From Eubacterium sp. (GTDB taxonomy: Bacteria; Bacillota; Clostridia; Lachnospirales; Lachnospiraceae): a DNA stretch of 32,569 nucleotides. The stretch covers positions 1 through 32,569 of the forward strand of contig JAFUCM010000188.1 in assembly GCA_017459675.1 (NCBI GenBank), given 5' to 3'. Under the pieces are notes generated by a model. It was not told the origin of the DNA. It did not search any database and saw only the letters and a list, made by a program, of their open reading frames with translations. Shown here piece by piece: positions 8,958-17,022 of the stretch (position 1 is its first letter; each line of letters opens with the position of its first letter). The translations under genes and the position numbers were made by a program.

Positions 8958-9018
8958 AGAGACGGATATATGTTTCCCGGCGAATTCCACCTGAGCCGGG
9001 AAACATATATCCGTCTCT
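8958..9018 (-). repeat. Perfect 24-bp hairpin with conserved 13-nt loop (copy 2), between pfkA and dnaX
   Basis: The arms 8958-8981 and 8995-9018 are perfectly complementary over 24 bp. The loop 8982-8994 is GAATTCCACCTGA, matching the loop of the 5931-6062 hairpin at 12 of 13 bases although the stems are unrelated. It lies 44 nt after the pfkA stop. No U-run follows, so it is not a canonical intrinsic terminator. Confidence 0.88.
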
Positions 9019-9062
9019 ATAAATACAGAATCAAAAAACTTACTAACGCTTACGGACGATAA

Positions 9063-10142
9063 TCAGTCACCGAAACTGATTCCGATCCGTTTTGCCTGCT
9101 CGACTTCCTGGCACTTCGGATCTACGATCTTGAGCTGGCCCGCAACATCGCCGAGCGGAACCTTCTTGCACTTGCCGTCTACGATACCGACCATGTAACC
9201 GAATTTCTTCTCCATGATCAGACGTGCCGCCTCGGATCCCAGACGTGTTGTCAGTACACGGTCGTACGGGCACGGGCTTCCGCCGCGCTGTGTGTGACCT
9301 GGTACGGTTACACGCACTTCTGTGCCGATACGCTCAGCAATGTCAGCTGCGATCTTGTAGGAAATCGACTGGTATTTCTCGCCGATTTCTGCAAGCGCTT
9401 TCTTGCGTTCCTTCTTGCCGAGTTTTGCGATTTCCTTCGGAATTGCACCTTCCGCCGCCGCAATGATTGTAAATCCACTGCCGCGTTTGTTGCGCGCCTC
9501 AATTGCGCCGACTACTTTATCGATATCATACGGAATTTCCGGAAGCAGAATAATATCCGCGCCGCCTGCGATACCGGAATACAGTGTCGGCCAGCCGACC
9601 TTGTGTCCCATAATCTCTACGATAAATACACGGCGGTGTGAAGATGCCGTCGTATGGATGCAGTCGATTGCGTCAGTTGCGATATTCACCGCACTGTAGA
9701 AACCAAACGTCATATCGGTTCCGAAAATATCATTGTCGATGGTCTTCGGCAGATGGATGATGTTCAGTCCTTCTTCGCGAAGCAGGTTTGCTGTCTTCTG
9801 TGTGCCGTTGCCGCCGAGAATTACAAGGCAGTCCAGACGAAGCTTGTAATAATTCTGCTTCATCTCTTCAACCTTATTGACCCCGTTAACACCCGGGCTG
9901 CGCATCTCTTTAAAAGGCTCGCGGGATGTGCCCAGAATCGTGCCGCCCTGCGTCAGAATTCCGGAGAAATCCCTTGCGGTAAGCATCCGGTAATCACCGT
10001 AAATCAGGCCCTTATAGCCATTAAAAAATCCATATACTTCCAGTTCATCCACATTGTTTGCCAGACCTTTTACGACGCCGCGCATAGCCGCGTTCAGAGC
10101 CTGACAGTCGCCGCCGCTCGTCAAAAGTCCGATTCTAAGCAT
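9063..10142 (-). CDS. pfkA: 6-phosphofructokinase
   Basis: 359 residues. It phosphorylates fructose 6-phosphate in glycolysis. Family signatures are LLTSGGDCQALNAAMRG (6-22), GGNGT (110-114), PKTIDND with catalytic Asp136 (132-138), and VPGHTQRGGSPCPYDR. The donor-determining positions are mixed. Gly113 corresponds to Gly104 of the E. coli enzyme (ATP type), while Lys133 sits where E. coli has Gly124 and PPi enzymes have Lys. Asn112 replaces the usual Asp103 of GGDGS. I predict ATP use, as in other enzymes with the Gly/Lys pair, but this needs assay. It has its own promoter and is followed by a 24-bp hairpin. Confidence 0.93.
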   Translation of the reverse strand: MLRIGLLTSGGDCQALNAAMRGVVKGLANNVDELEVYGFFNGYKGLIYGDYRMLTARDFSGILTQGGTILGTSREPFKEMRSPGVNGVNKVEEMKQNYYKLRLDCLVILGGNGTQKTANLLREEGLNIIHLPKTIDNDIFGTDMTFGFYSAVNIATDAIDCIHTTASSHRRVFIVEIMGHKVGWPTLYSGIAGGADIILLPEIPYDIDKVVGAIEARNKRGSGFTIIAAAEGAIPKEIAKLGKKERKKALAEIGEKYQSISYKIAADIAERIGTEVRVTVPGHTQRGGSPCPYDRVLTTRLGSEAARLIMEKKFGYMVGIVDGKCKKVPLGDVAGQLKIVDPKCQEVEQAKRIGISFGD

Positions 10143-10233
10143 GTTTGCTGCCCTCCATTTCTGTTTTCCTTAACACCTTCTCATTATGCCGGCAATTCAA
10201 CCCCCGCCGACATTTTTTCTATAACCTCTTTCC

Positions 10234-10262
10234 AGTATAAACTATTTGTCAGAACAGAACAA
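10234..10262 (-). promoter_or_regulatory. pfkA promoter
   Basis: On the minus strand, -35 TTGTTC (10257-10262), a 17-nt spacer and -10 TATACT (10234-10239), about 92 nt upstream of the pfkA start. It overlaps the gap behind the truncated flavin oxidoreductase. Confidence 0.6.
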
Positions 10263-10279
10263 GAAGCACAGTATTCTTT

Positions 10280-10612
10280 TTAGTCAAATCTTATGATAAA
10301 AGGCACCGTCAAACCGGAATTCTCCAGAACCGCTTCCTTATGGATGAGCTCCGTCAGCTTTCTGTACTGCGGGATCAATGTGTCGCTGCTAAGCCGCATC
10401 ATGCCGCCGAAATAATAATCGTGCAGTGCCACGCTGGTAAAACCGGTTATAATCGCACCGACGCCGCCTTTTGCCACTTCCTCATAGATTGCATATGCTT
10501 CCTCTGTCACGCTGCCGTCCTGCTCTGCAATCCCCTCCCAGGTTGCTGACCGCACCAGACGGTTTCTCAGGTGCAGCTTTCCGATTGATACCGGTTCAAA
10601 TACCTTCTTCAT
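10280..10612 (-). pseudogene. Truncated NADH:flavin oxidoreductase (Old Yellow Enzyme family)
   Basis: The 110 codons match the N-terminus of OYE-family NADH:flavin oxidoreductases (FEPVSIGKLHLRNRLVRSATWEG, then GGVGAIITGFTSVA and YRKLTELIHKE). Full-length members are about 340 residues or more. After IHKE the sequence changes to VLENSGLTVPFIIRFD and stops, so the FMN-barrel core and catalytic residues are missing, consistent with an internal or 3' deletion. The start ATG at 10612 has GAGG upstream. It is divergent from an HxlR regulator, a common pairing for intact oxidoreductases. A short expressed peptide cannot be excluded. Confidence 0.82.
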
Positions 10613-10758
10613 TTCTGCTGTCCTCACATGCGCCCCTGCGCCTTAATCTAACCGCTTCAAAACAACCATGATCCTTTAAATGCATCCTTTACAAATCTTC
10701 TGCGCTTTATTTTAATAATCAGCATCCAAAAAACAAGAAGGCAGTTATTTCTTTGCCG

Positions 10759-10773
10759 CTATATTTTATATAG
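10759..10773. promoter_or_regulatory. Palindrome in the HxlR upstream region (possible operator)
   Basis: A perfect CTATAT-TTT-ATATAG palindrome lies about 45 nt before the HxlR-family gene and overlaps a plausible -10 (TATATA). Autoregulation through such a site is typical of the family, but the assignment is inference. Confidence 0.4.
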
Positions 10774-10815
10774 TAATGCGTAGTTTCTATCACAAAAAGA
10801 CGAGGAGACCCCGCC

Positions 10816-11169
10816 ATGAAAAAAATTCTTCCTATGGATGAAAATATCTATGATACCGAATGCCCCATTTTGTATGCTATGGAACTGATCGGTCAGAAAT
10901 GGAAGCTCCCGATCCTCTGGTATCTCGCTGACGCCGAAAATCAGACACTGCGTTATCGGGAACTCGAAAGAAAAGTTGTCGGCATCACCGCCACCATGCT
11001 GACGAAATGCCTCAGAGAACTGCAGGCAGATAAGCTGATCACCCGCACGCAATATAATACAATTCCGCCCACCGTAGAGTATTCCCTTGCCGAGCGGGGA
11101 AGATCGCTCATCCCGGCGCTGGAATCCGTCTATCAGTGGGCGGAAAAACAAATGGCAGATACAGAGTAA
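10816..11169 (+). CDS. HxlR-family winged-helix transcriptional regulator
   Basis: 117 residues. The signature CPILYAMELIGQKWKLPILWYLA (16-38) carries the conserved N-terminal Cys and the family GxKW motif. The winged helix (LRYRELERKVVGITATMLTKCLRELQADKLI) follows. HxlR proteins are dimeric regulators that often sense electrophiles or redox stress and control a neighbouring oxidoreductase. Here the divergent partner is a truncated flavin oxidoreductase, so its original local target seems lost. GAGGAG is placed before the ATG. It converges with the amylase gene across a 16-nt gap. Confidence 0.93.
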   Translation: MKKILPMDENIYDTECPILYAMELIGQKWKLPILWYLADAENQTLRYRELERKVVGITATMLTKCLRELQADKLITRTQYNTIPPTVEYSLAERGRSLIPALESVYQWAEKQMADTE

Positions 11170-11185
11170 AGCTGCGCGCGATGCT

Positions 11186-12535
11186 TCAGCTCTCTTTCGC
11201 CCAGATCTCTCCGGCATTTCCTGGCAGCATGCAGTGCAGTTTTCCGTTTTCTGCCGCTGCCTGCGTCCCGGTCAGCAGACCTTTATAAGATCCGTTCTGT
11301 GCCGGAATATACATTTCCGCGTCCTGTTCATCATTATTGACTGCCGTAATCACTTCCTCACCATCGTGAACGCGCGCAAATGCAAACTGCCGGTTGGAAA
11401 GCATCAGCTCCCGGTACTCGCCATAGCACAGTGCCCTGCTCTCCTGGCGGATCCGGCCCAGCTTTGCGATCAGCTGTGTCAGCGCATTCTGCTCCACTTC
11501 ATCCGCATAGTCTTCCAGCTTCAGGGCGGGACGCAGTGACCAGTCCGATCCGTATTCCTTCTTTCCTTCAATGCCAAACTCAGAGCCATAGTAAATGGAC
11601 GGAATGCCCGGCAGGGTATACAGCAGCGTATACACCGGCGCAAGCTGACGCCGGTCATTCAGCTTGTTGACAATCCGCTCCACGTCATGGTTGTCGACAA
11701 AATCATACAGCTTCGGCCGGCCCGGACGGTTCAGTCCCATATCGTTGTAAATCCGTTTTACCGTGTGGGCGATCTCGAAATAATTGTGATCATTATGGCC
11801 GGAATAAAGCGCCTTGTGCAGCGAATAATCCGTGACCGAATGCAGCATGCCGTCGTTGACCCAGCGGATATACTCTCCGTGAATGACCTCGCCCATCAGC
11901 CAGAATTCCGGCTTCACGTCATTGGCCAGTCCGCGCAGATTCCCCATAAACCCAAAATCCAGCACATCTGCCGCATCCAGCCGCAGACCGTCGATGTCAA
12001 ATTCTGACACCCAGAAGCGGATCACATCGCACAGATAACCGCAGACCTCCGGGTTCTGCTGATTCAGTTTTACCAGCTGATTGTGGCCGCCCCAGTTGTC
12101 GTAAGAAAATCCATCATTATATTCATTGTTGTTCCAGAAATTCAGATTGCAGAACCATTCGGTATATCTGGAATTCTCACGGTTCTGCTTCACATCCTGA
12201 AATGCGAAAAAATCACGCCCGACATGATTGAACACACCGTCCAGAATCACACGGATTCCTTTTTCATGGCAGGTCTGCACAAACAGTTTCAGATCCTCGT
12301 TCGTCCCAAGCCGGCTGTCCAGCTTATAATAATCTGTCGTATCGTAGCCGTGGCTGACAGACTCAAACAGCGGTCCGATATAGATGGCATTGCATCCGAT
12401 TTCCTTTACATGGTCAATCCACGGGAGCATTTCCCGGAGCCGGTGCACCGGTTCCTCATACGCATTTTCATGCGGTGCATCTGCCAATCCCAGCGGATAA
12501 ATGTGATAAAAAACAGCCTCGTCATACCATGCCAT
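11186..12535 (-). CDS. Glycoside hydrolase family 13 (alpha-amylase-like) enzyme, intracellular
   Basis: 449 residues without a signal peptide, so cytoplasmic. The GH13 barrel motifs are complete: DGVFNH at 99-104, GLRLDAAD with nucleophile Asp187, GEV with acid/base Glu216, and FVDNHD with Asp284. A short beta-sandwich C-terminal domain follows. There is no N-terminal carbohydrate-binding or CBM34-like domain. It probably cleaves imported malto-oligosaccharides; the exact specificity (amylase, cyclomaltodextrinase, neopullulanase) cannot be read from sequence alone. The strong AGGAGG (12544-12549) lies only a few bases after the SRP RNA terminator, so its promoter is unclear. The MsmX-type ATPase gene nearby fits oligosaccharide import. 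Confidence 0.92.
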   Translation of the reverse strand: MAWYDEAVFYHIYPLGLADAPHENAYEEPVHRLREMLPWIDHVKEIGCNAIYIGPLFESVSHGYDTTDYYKLDSRLGTNEDLKLFVQTCHEKGIRVILDGVFNHVGRDFFAFQDVKQNRENSRYTEWFCNLNFWNNNEYNDGFSYDNWGGHNQLVKLNQQNPEVCGYLCDVIRFWVSEFDIDGLRLDAADVLDFGFMGNLRGLANDVKPEFWLMGEVIHGEYIRWVNDGMLHSVTDYSLHKALYSGHNDHNYFEIAHTVKRIYNDMGLNRPGRPKLYDFVDNHDVERIVNKLNDRRQLAPVYTLLYTLPGIPSIYYGSEFGIEGKKEYGSDWSLRPALKLEDYADEVEQNALTQLIAKLGRIRQESRALCYGEYRELMLSNRQFAFARVHDGEEVITAVNNDEQDAEMYIPAQNGSYKGLLTGTQAAAENGKLHCMLPGNAGEIWAKES

Positions 12536-12555
12536 GTTGTATTCCTCCTAATAAT

Positions 12556-12826
12556 AAAAAAAGTCGCGCGCCTCACCTTGAACCTCCGACCAGGACGTTA
12601 CTCCTGCAGTTAACTCAGCCCAGGCACCCTCACGGCACACGAAAGATTCCACTTAGTGCTGCTGCATTCCTGCCCTGACACGGTTCATGGAGTTCCGTTG
12701 CGCGAGACCCAGACGTCAACGCCACTTACAGAAGGCAGCTCCCATTCGAAAGGCCCTCAGATCGGCATCACCCCTGCTGTAGCGGATTGCAGGTACAGGG
12801 CACCGCTATCTCCCCGGCTGCGCGAC
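12556..12826 (-). ncRNA. ffs: Signal recognition particle RNA, large bacterial type with Alu domain
   Basis: The minus strand reads about 271 nt of SRP RNA. The 5' part has the Alu-domain region (GCCGGGGAGATAGCGGTGCC, then CTGTACCTGCAATCCGCT). The S domain has the Ffh-binding motif GTGTCAGGGCAGG-AATGCAGCAGCAC. The 5' GTCGCGC pairs with the 3' GCGCGCGAC to close the molecule, and seven U residues (12556-12562) end it. The ends are inferred from the promoter and the U-run. It forms SRP with Ffh to target membrane and secreted proteins. The Alu-bearing form is typical of Bacillus and Clostridia. Confidence 0.95.
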
Positions 12827-12832
12827 CTCATG

Positions 12833-12861
12833 AGTATACCTGTTTTGTCCGAAAAAGTCAA
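12833..12861 (-). promoter_or_regulatory. Strong promoter of the SRP RNA gene
   Basis: On the minus strand, -35 TTGACT (12856-12861), a 17-nt spacer and -10 TATACT (12833-12838). The expected start of transcription falls at about 12826, the 5' end of the SRP RNA. Confidence 0.85.
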
Positions 12862-13071
12862 CTAAAGCAGGCATCCTGCGCCCTCCCGCAAAGCCCCTTT
12901 CCGCAGCTCTCCCGCGGCCGCCGCACGCGTTGTCACATGAGCCGGTTCTATGGAACCTGTCTGGAGATTTGCCGAAAACCAGCCGTCCGTTTTGGATGTT
13001 TATCCATAGCGTCCAAAGCGAAGTCGTTTTAAGATAAGAAACCAGAAAACAACAGTAGGAGGAACGAAAAC

Positions 13072-14184
13072 ATGTCCAGCTTATCACTTGAACACATTTA
13101 CAAAACATACCCGAACGGTTTTGAAGCCGTTAAGGATTTCAACCTTGAAATTGAAGACAAGGAATTTATTATTTTCGTAGGTCCGTCCGGATGCGGCAAG
13201 TCCACCACACTCCGCATGATCGCCGGCCTGGAGGATATCTCAACAGGTACCCTGAAAATCGATGACAAGGTCATGAACGACGTTGAGCCGAAGGACCGCG
13301 ACATTGCAATGGTCTTCCAGAACTATGCACTGTATCCGCATATGACCGTTTATGACAACATGGCATTCGGCCTGAAGCTCCGCAAGGTTCCGAAGGATGA
13401 AATCGACAAGGCAGTCCGCAGCGCTGCTAAGATCCTGGATCTGGAACATCTCCTTGACAGAAAGCCGAAAGCTCTGTCAGGCGGACAGCGTCAGCGTGTC
13501 GCAATGGGCCGTGCAAGTGTCAGAAATCCGCGCGTCTTCCTGATGGACGAGCCGCTCTCCAACCTGGACGCAAAGCTCCGTGTCCAGATGCGTACAGAGA
13601 TCGCAAAGCTGCATGAGCGCCTGGGCGCAACCATCATTTACGTCACACATGACCAGACTGAGGCCATGACACTGGGAACCCGCATCGTCGTCATGAAAGC
13701 CGGCGTTGTCCAGCAGGTTGATACACCGATCAACCTCTACAATGAGCCGTGCAACCTCTTCGTCGCCGGCTTCATCGGCTCTCCGCAGATGAACTTCATG
13801 GATGCGGAAGTTGCAAAGGAAAACGGCGCCGTTGTCCTGAAAGTCTCCGGAAAGACCTTCCCGCTTCCGGAAGCAAAAGGAAAAGTTCTTGAGGAGAAGG
13901 GCTATGTCGGCAAGACCGTTACCGCAGGCATCCGTCCGGAACATATCGATGACGCAGCTTATACTGACCTGAAGGATCATCGCGCTGCCTTTGAAGCTCC
14001 GGTAAATGTTTACGAGCTGATGGGCGCAGAGGTTTATCTGTATTTCGAGTTCGCAGGCACACAGATGACCGCACGCGTAGATCCGCGCACAACTGCAAAG
14101 ACCGGTTCTGTCGGAAAATTCATCCTTGATCCGGAAAAGATTCACGTATTTGACAAAGATACAGAACTGGCAATCGTACACTAA
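13072..14184 (+). CDS. MsmX/UgpC-type ABC transporter ATP-binding protein for sugars
   Basis: 370 residues. Walker A GPSGCGKST is at 37-45, the ABC signature LSGGQ at 135-139, Walker B VFLMDEP at about 155-161, and the switch His at 193. The C-terminal third is the OB-fold regulatory domain of the MalK/UgpC/MsmX group. Such ATPases often energise several sugar ABC importers and are encoded away from their permeases; no permease or binding protein is in this window. AGGAGGA (13057-13063) fixes the start. A strong intrinsic terminator follows. Confidence 0.95.
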   Translation: MSSLSLEHIYKTYPNGFEAVKDFNLEIEDKEFIIFVGPSGCGKSTTLRMIAGLEDISTGTLKIDDKVMNDVEPKDRDIAMVFQNYALYPHMTVYDNMAFGLKLRKVPKDEIDKAVRSAAKILDLEHLLDRKPKALSGGQRQRVAMGRASVRNPRVFLMDEPLSNLDAKLRVQMRTEIAKLHERLGATIIYVTHDQTEAMTLGTRIVVMKAGVVQQVDTPINLYNEPCNLFVAGFIGSPQMNFMDAEVAKENGAVVLKVSGKTFPLPEAKGKVLEEKGYVGKTVTAGIRPEHIDDAAYTDLKDHRAAFEAPVNVYELMGAEVYLYFEFAGTQMTARVDPRTTAKTGSVGKFILDPEKIHVFDKDTELAIVH

Positions 14185-14192
14185 TGTAAAGA

Positions 14193-14236
14193 ACCGGATT
14201 TCTGCGGGCAGCTCTGCAGAAATCCGGTCTGTTATT
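14193..14236 (+). terminator. Intrinsic terminator of the ABC ATPase gene
   Basis: A perfect 13-bp stem (14193-14205 and 14216-14228, ACCGGATTTCTGC and its complement) with a 10-nt loop is followed by CTGTTATTTTT. It lies 8 nt after the stop codon. Confidence 0.85.
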
Positions 14237-14291
14237 TTTCAGGAATAAAGTATATGATTGAATGACCACAGTCATTCAGGAGGAGAAGAAC

Positions 14292-15266
14292 ATGATCCCG
14301 GTAAGTATCATGAATCAGATGCTCGAAGATATTCAGCGGATTACAGGCACATCCATGCGCCTGTGCACGCAGGATGAGATTCTTCCGGACGGTTTCCGGT
14401 TCTATACATCTGTTCCGGGAAGAGATCTGCTTCTTGAAACATGCGGCGAACGGGCGGAAATGGCGTCGCAGCTCTTTCTTTGCGAGCTCTCTCACCTGGA
14501 GCTGGCTGCAAAGTCCAGAAATACGAAAGTATCTTTCCTGAAGGATGTGACACTTGGAAAGATTCCGCCGGAGACGATTGCGTCATCTGCCAGAAAGATG
14601 CATGTGACATTTCATGCGCCGCGCGCCGTTTTCCTGGTCAAAGTGCCGGAGGAGGATCTCGATCCCGCACTGAAGATTGCTTCCGCGATCTTCACCTCTG
14701 CTTCCGGAAATCATAGTTTTGCAGCTGCACCTGACCGGTTTGTAATCGTGCGGGAACTCTCCGGGACGGATCACGTCAGTGATCTTTCCCATCAGCTGGC
14801 AGACACCCTCAGGGCAGAACTCATGGCACCGGTCTGCGTCTCCACCGGCTCTCCCGCAAATCATCTCGGAGAACTGGCGCAGCGTTACCAGGAAGCTGTC
14901 ACCGCACTGACCATCGCATCGATTTTCAGCCCGGACACCTATGTGTCCTCTTATGACAGACTCGGTCTGGGCCGCCTGATCTACACACTGGATCCGGATG
15001 TATGCCGCAAATTCCTGCAGGAGACATTCGGCCCGGAGAATCCGTTAGATGATCTGGAACCCGATCTGTATGAACTGATCACACAGTTTTTCAATCACAA
15101 CCTGAACATCACGGATACTGCAAGAGCACTGTACCTGCACCGGAATACACTGATCTACCGGCTTGAAAAGATCCGGGAACAGACCGGATTTGATATCCGG
15201 CATTTTGACGACGCCATGACCTTCCGAATTGCGATGCTGGTAAACACGCTGCTGAAGCATCTGTAA
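14292..15266 (+). CDS. PucR/CdaR-family transcriptional regulator with C-terminal HTH
   Basis: 324 residues from the start at 14292, chosen because AGGAGGAG lies just upstream. An N-terminal sensing region of unknown fold is followed by a GGDEF-like/CdaR middle domain and a PucR-type C-terminal helix-turn-helix (NHNLNITDTARALYLHRNTLIYRLEKI, about 275-300). Relatives respond to sugar diacids, purine products or other metabolites. Its place behind a sugar ABC ATPase suggests control of carbohydrate use, but no operator is identified. The terminator in front of it implies its own promoter or read-through. Confidence 0.88.
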   Translation: MIPVSIMNQMLEDIQRITGTSMRLCTQDEILPDGFRFYTSVPGRDLLLETCGERAEMASQLFLCELSHLELAAKSRNTKVSFLKDVTLGKIPPETIASSARKMHVTFHAPRAVFLVKVPEEDLDPALKIASAIFTSASGNHSFAAAPDRFVIVRELSGTDHVSDLSHQLADTLRAELMAPVCVSTGSPANHLGELAQRYQEAVTALTIASIFSPDTYVSSYDRLGLGRLIYTLDPDVCRKFLQETFGPENPLDDLEPDLYELITQFFNHNLNITDTARALYLHRNTLIYRLEKIREQTGFDIRHFDDAMTFRIAMLVNTLLKHL

Positions 15267-15400
15267 GCCCCTCCGTCAGAGAACGATCATCTGAATCCGC
15301 GGTCACGCACGGCCTTCTGCTGCTCCGGTCGTGTTATTTCACAGGACCGTACAGAAATATTTCGATCCAGCTCATCACAAAAACAGGTATTACTGTTATC

Positions 15401-15426
15401 AGCACGACAGGTGTCTCTGTCGTGCT
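15401..15426. terminator. Hairpin between convergent cdaR-like and AraC genes
   Basis: A perfect 10-bp stem AGCACGACAG/CTGTCGTGCT with a 6-nt loop. U-runs are poor on both sides (AATTAT on the plus strand), so it is at best a weak bidirectional terminator. Confidence 0.5.
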
Positions 15427-15496
15427 AATTATACATAACATGAAGAAGGATTTGGTCGGCAGGCAGCACACATTACCCTATACACGGATCATCTTC

Positions 15497-16447
15497 CTAT
15501 AGAGTCTCTCCTTTCTCCCGGATCCCAAAATGACTATTGGTCCCTTTGTATTTCGCCCGGTATTCCGCCACTGTCATCTGCTCCATTTCCCGGAACAGCT
15601 GATGAAACTTCCGGGTGGAAGAAATTCCCACCAGATCTGCAGTTTTTTCAATCGAGTAGTCGGTGTCCAGCAGGTAATTCTTAGCATAATTAATCCTGTA
15701 GATATTCAGTGTGTTTTTAAAGGATTTGCCGAAATATTTATCGAAAATCCTTCCCACATGCCGCTCGGAGATATGAAATGTTTCGGCGGCATCCCGCACT
15801 GTAATATTCCGGCTGTAGTTATCATGCATGAACTGTGTAAGTTCCAGTGCCAGATTTACATTTCCCTGATCCGCAGGATCCTTTCGGGAATATATTTCAT
15901 GCGAAATATCCAGATTCCGGAAAACGCGAAGCAGATACTGTGTATAAAATGCTCTGATCATTTCTTCCCTGCCCGGCAGCTCCTGATCCATCTCCCGCTC
16001 CAGTTCTTCAATAATGTGATGACATCCATACCGGTCAGGAAGTGTGACTGCCTGTTCATCGTTCAGATACTGAATAACCGTTTCCAGATACGAATCCATA
16101 TTTTCAGAACCATCACATTTGGCTTTCAGCGCACTTTTTACCGGCATTTCAAATACAAAGATAAAGTAGCGCTTCGGACTCTTCGGCTCATACAAGGTGT
16201 GATGATATACCCCCGGTTTTAAAACGGTCAGTGTATTTTCCTTCATCTCCACACACACGTCGCCGGCCATCAGATGCATCGTTCCTTCCAGGCAGTAATA
16301 GATTTCAAAATCCGTATGCACATGCGAAAATTCCAGACAGCTCTCATCCGTAATCTCTGAATAATTAACTGACACCATATAGTTTCCCATAGAAAGCTGT
16401 ACAATTCTCGGATTATAGGAGATACTTTCGTGTTTTTTGTATTCCAT
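15497..16447 (-). CDS. AraC-family transcriptional regulator with cupin domain
   Basis: 316 residues. An N-terminal cupin-like domain (FSHVHTDFEIYYCLEG, 40-55, with the His-x-His-x4-Glu pattern) probably binds the inducer. Two AraC helix-turn-helix motifs follow: NITVRDAAETFHISERHVGRIF and YSIEKTADLVGISSTRKFHQLF with the family tail. GGAGGGAG is placed before the ATG. It is the last gene of the leftward island holding transketolase, sugar symporter and two dehydrogenases, 30 nt after the PH-domain gene, so it is the likely activator of that island. The ligand is unknown. Confidence 0.92.
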   Translation of the reverse strand: MEYKKHESISYNPRIVQLSMGNYMVSVNYSEITDESCLEFSHVHTDFEIYYCLEGTMHLMAGDVCVEMKENTLTVLKPGVYHHTLYEPKSPKRYFIFVFEMPVKSALKAKCDGSENMDSYLETVIQYLNDEQAVTLPDRYGCHHIIEELEREMDQELPGREEMIRAFYTQYLLRVFRNLDISHEIYSRKDPADQGNVNLALELTQFMHDNYSRNITVRDAAETFHISERHVGRIFDKYFGKSFKNTLNIYRINYAKNYLLDTDYSIEKTADLVGISSTRKFHQLFREMEQMTVAEYRAKYKGTNSHFGIREKGETL

Positions 16448-16477
16448 CTGACTCCCTCCGCTCTAAAGACTTCTCGT

Positions 16478-16921
16478 CTACTGCAGATGTTTTCCGATTG
16501 CCTGAAAGACCGCGTCCTGATTCTTTAAGTAGCGGAGCATAACGTTTCTGTGCCCGTCCCCGGCATTGATATAGATTCCCTGACGCGTGTTATGTATCTG
16601 TATTATATCACGGTAGTATAAATTAATCTCTTTTCCTGCCCTTCCATAGATCCTTTTATTTGTAATTAACAGGCAGGCATCCTGCGTATCCACCAGAACA
16701 CGGGCTGCATCGACCATCATCCACATAGAGATGACATTGGTCAGCAGCATCACTGCGATCTTTCCCGGAAAAACTCTGCCGATAATAAATGATGCAATGG
16801 CCGCCGCTACAAACAGAATCAGTCTGGGAATTCCGTTGAATTCCGGAATAAACTCCACTGTTTCGCCTACTTTCTTCTGTTTTTTCAGTTCCGTGACATG
16901 TTCATCAAAGCGTTTACTCAT
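16478..16921 (-). CDS. Small PH-domain (bPH-like) membrane protein
   Basis: 147 residues from the start at 16921, which has GGAG 8 nt upstream; the longer open frame upstream lacks family similarity. A charged N-terminus is followed by two hydrophobic segments (RLILFVAAAIASFIIG and IAVMLLTNVISMWMMV). A bacterial PH-like beta domain follows (ACLLITNKRIYGRAGKEINLYYRDIIQIHNT). The LITNKRI and ID/DI-I patterns are typical of YdbS/YdbT-like PH domains. Function is unknown. It lies between a dehydrogenase and the AraC gene and may be an unrelated passenger in the operon. Confidence 0.7.
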   Translation of the reverse strand: MSKRFDEHVTELKKQKKVGETVEFIPEFNGIPRLILFVAAAIASFIIGRVFPGKIAVMLLTNVISMWMMVDAARVLVDTQDACLLITNKRIYGRAGKEINLYYRDIIQIHNTRQGIYINAGDGHRNVMLRYLKNQDAVFQAIGKHLQ

Positions 16922-16950
16922 TTTGACTTCTCCTGTAAAGATACGCAAAG

Positions 16951-16979
16951 GCTGAACTGCAGTTTTCCTGCAGTCCAGC
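16951..16979 (-). other. Intercistronic hairpin between dehydrogenase 1 and PH-domain gene
   Basis: The stem ACTGCAG/CTGCAGT (16956-16962, 16968-16974) has a 5-nt loop and is extended by GCTG/CAGC. No U-run follows. It is one of three hairpins in gaps of this operon and may be an mRNA processing or stability element. Confidence 0.5.
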
Positions 16980-17022
16980 ACATTTACAGTTTCTCCAATA
17001 TCTGTATCGGACAATTTTCGGA

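Noticed and set aside
12656..12865. Short open frames across 12.5-12.9 kb
   Set aside because: The region is the SRP RNA gene, with promoter, conserved motifs and terminator.
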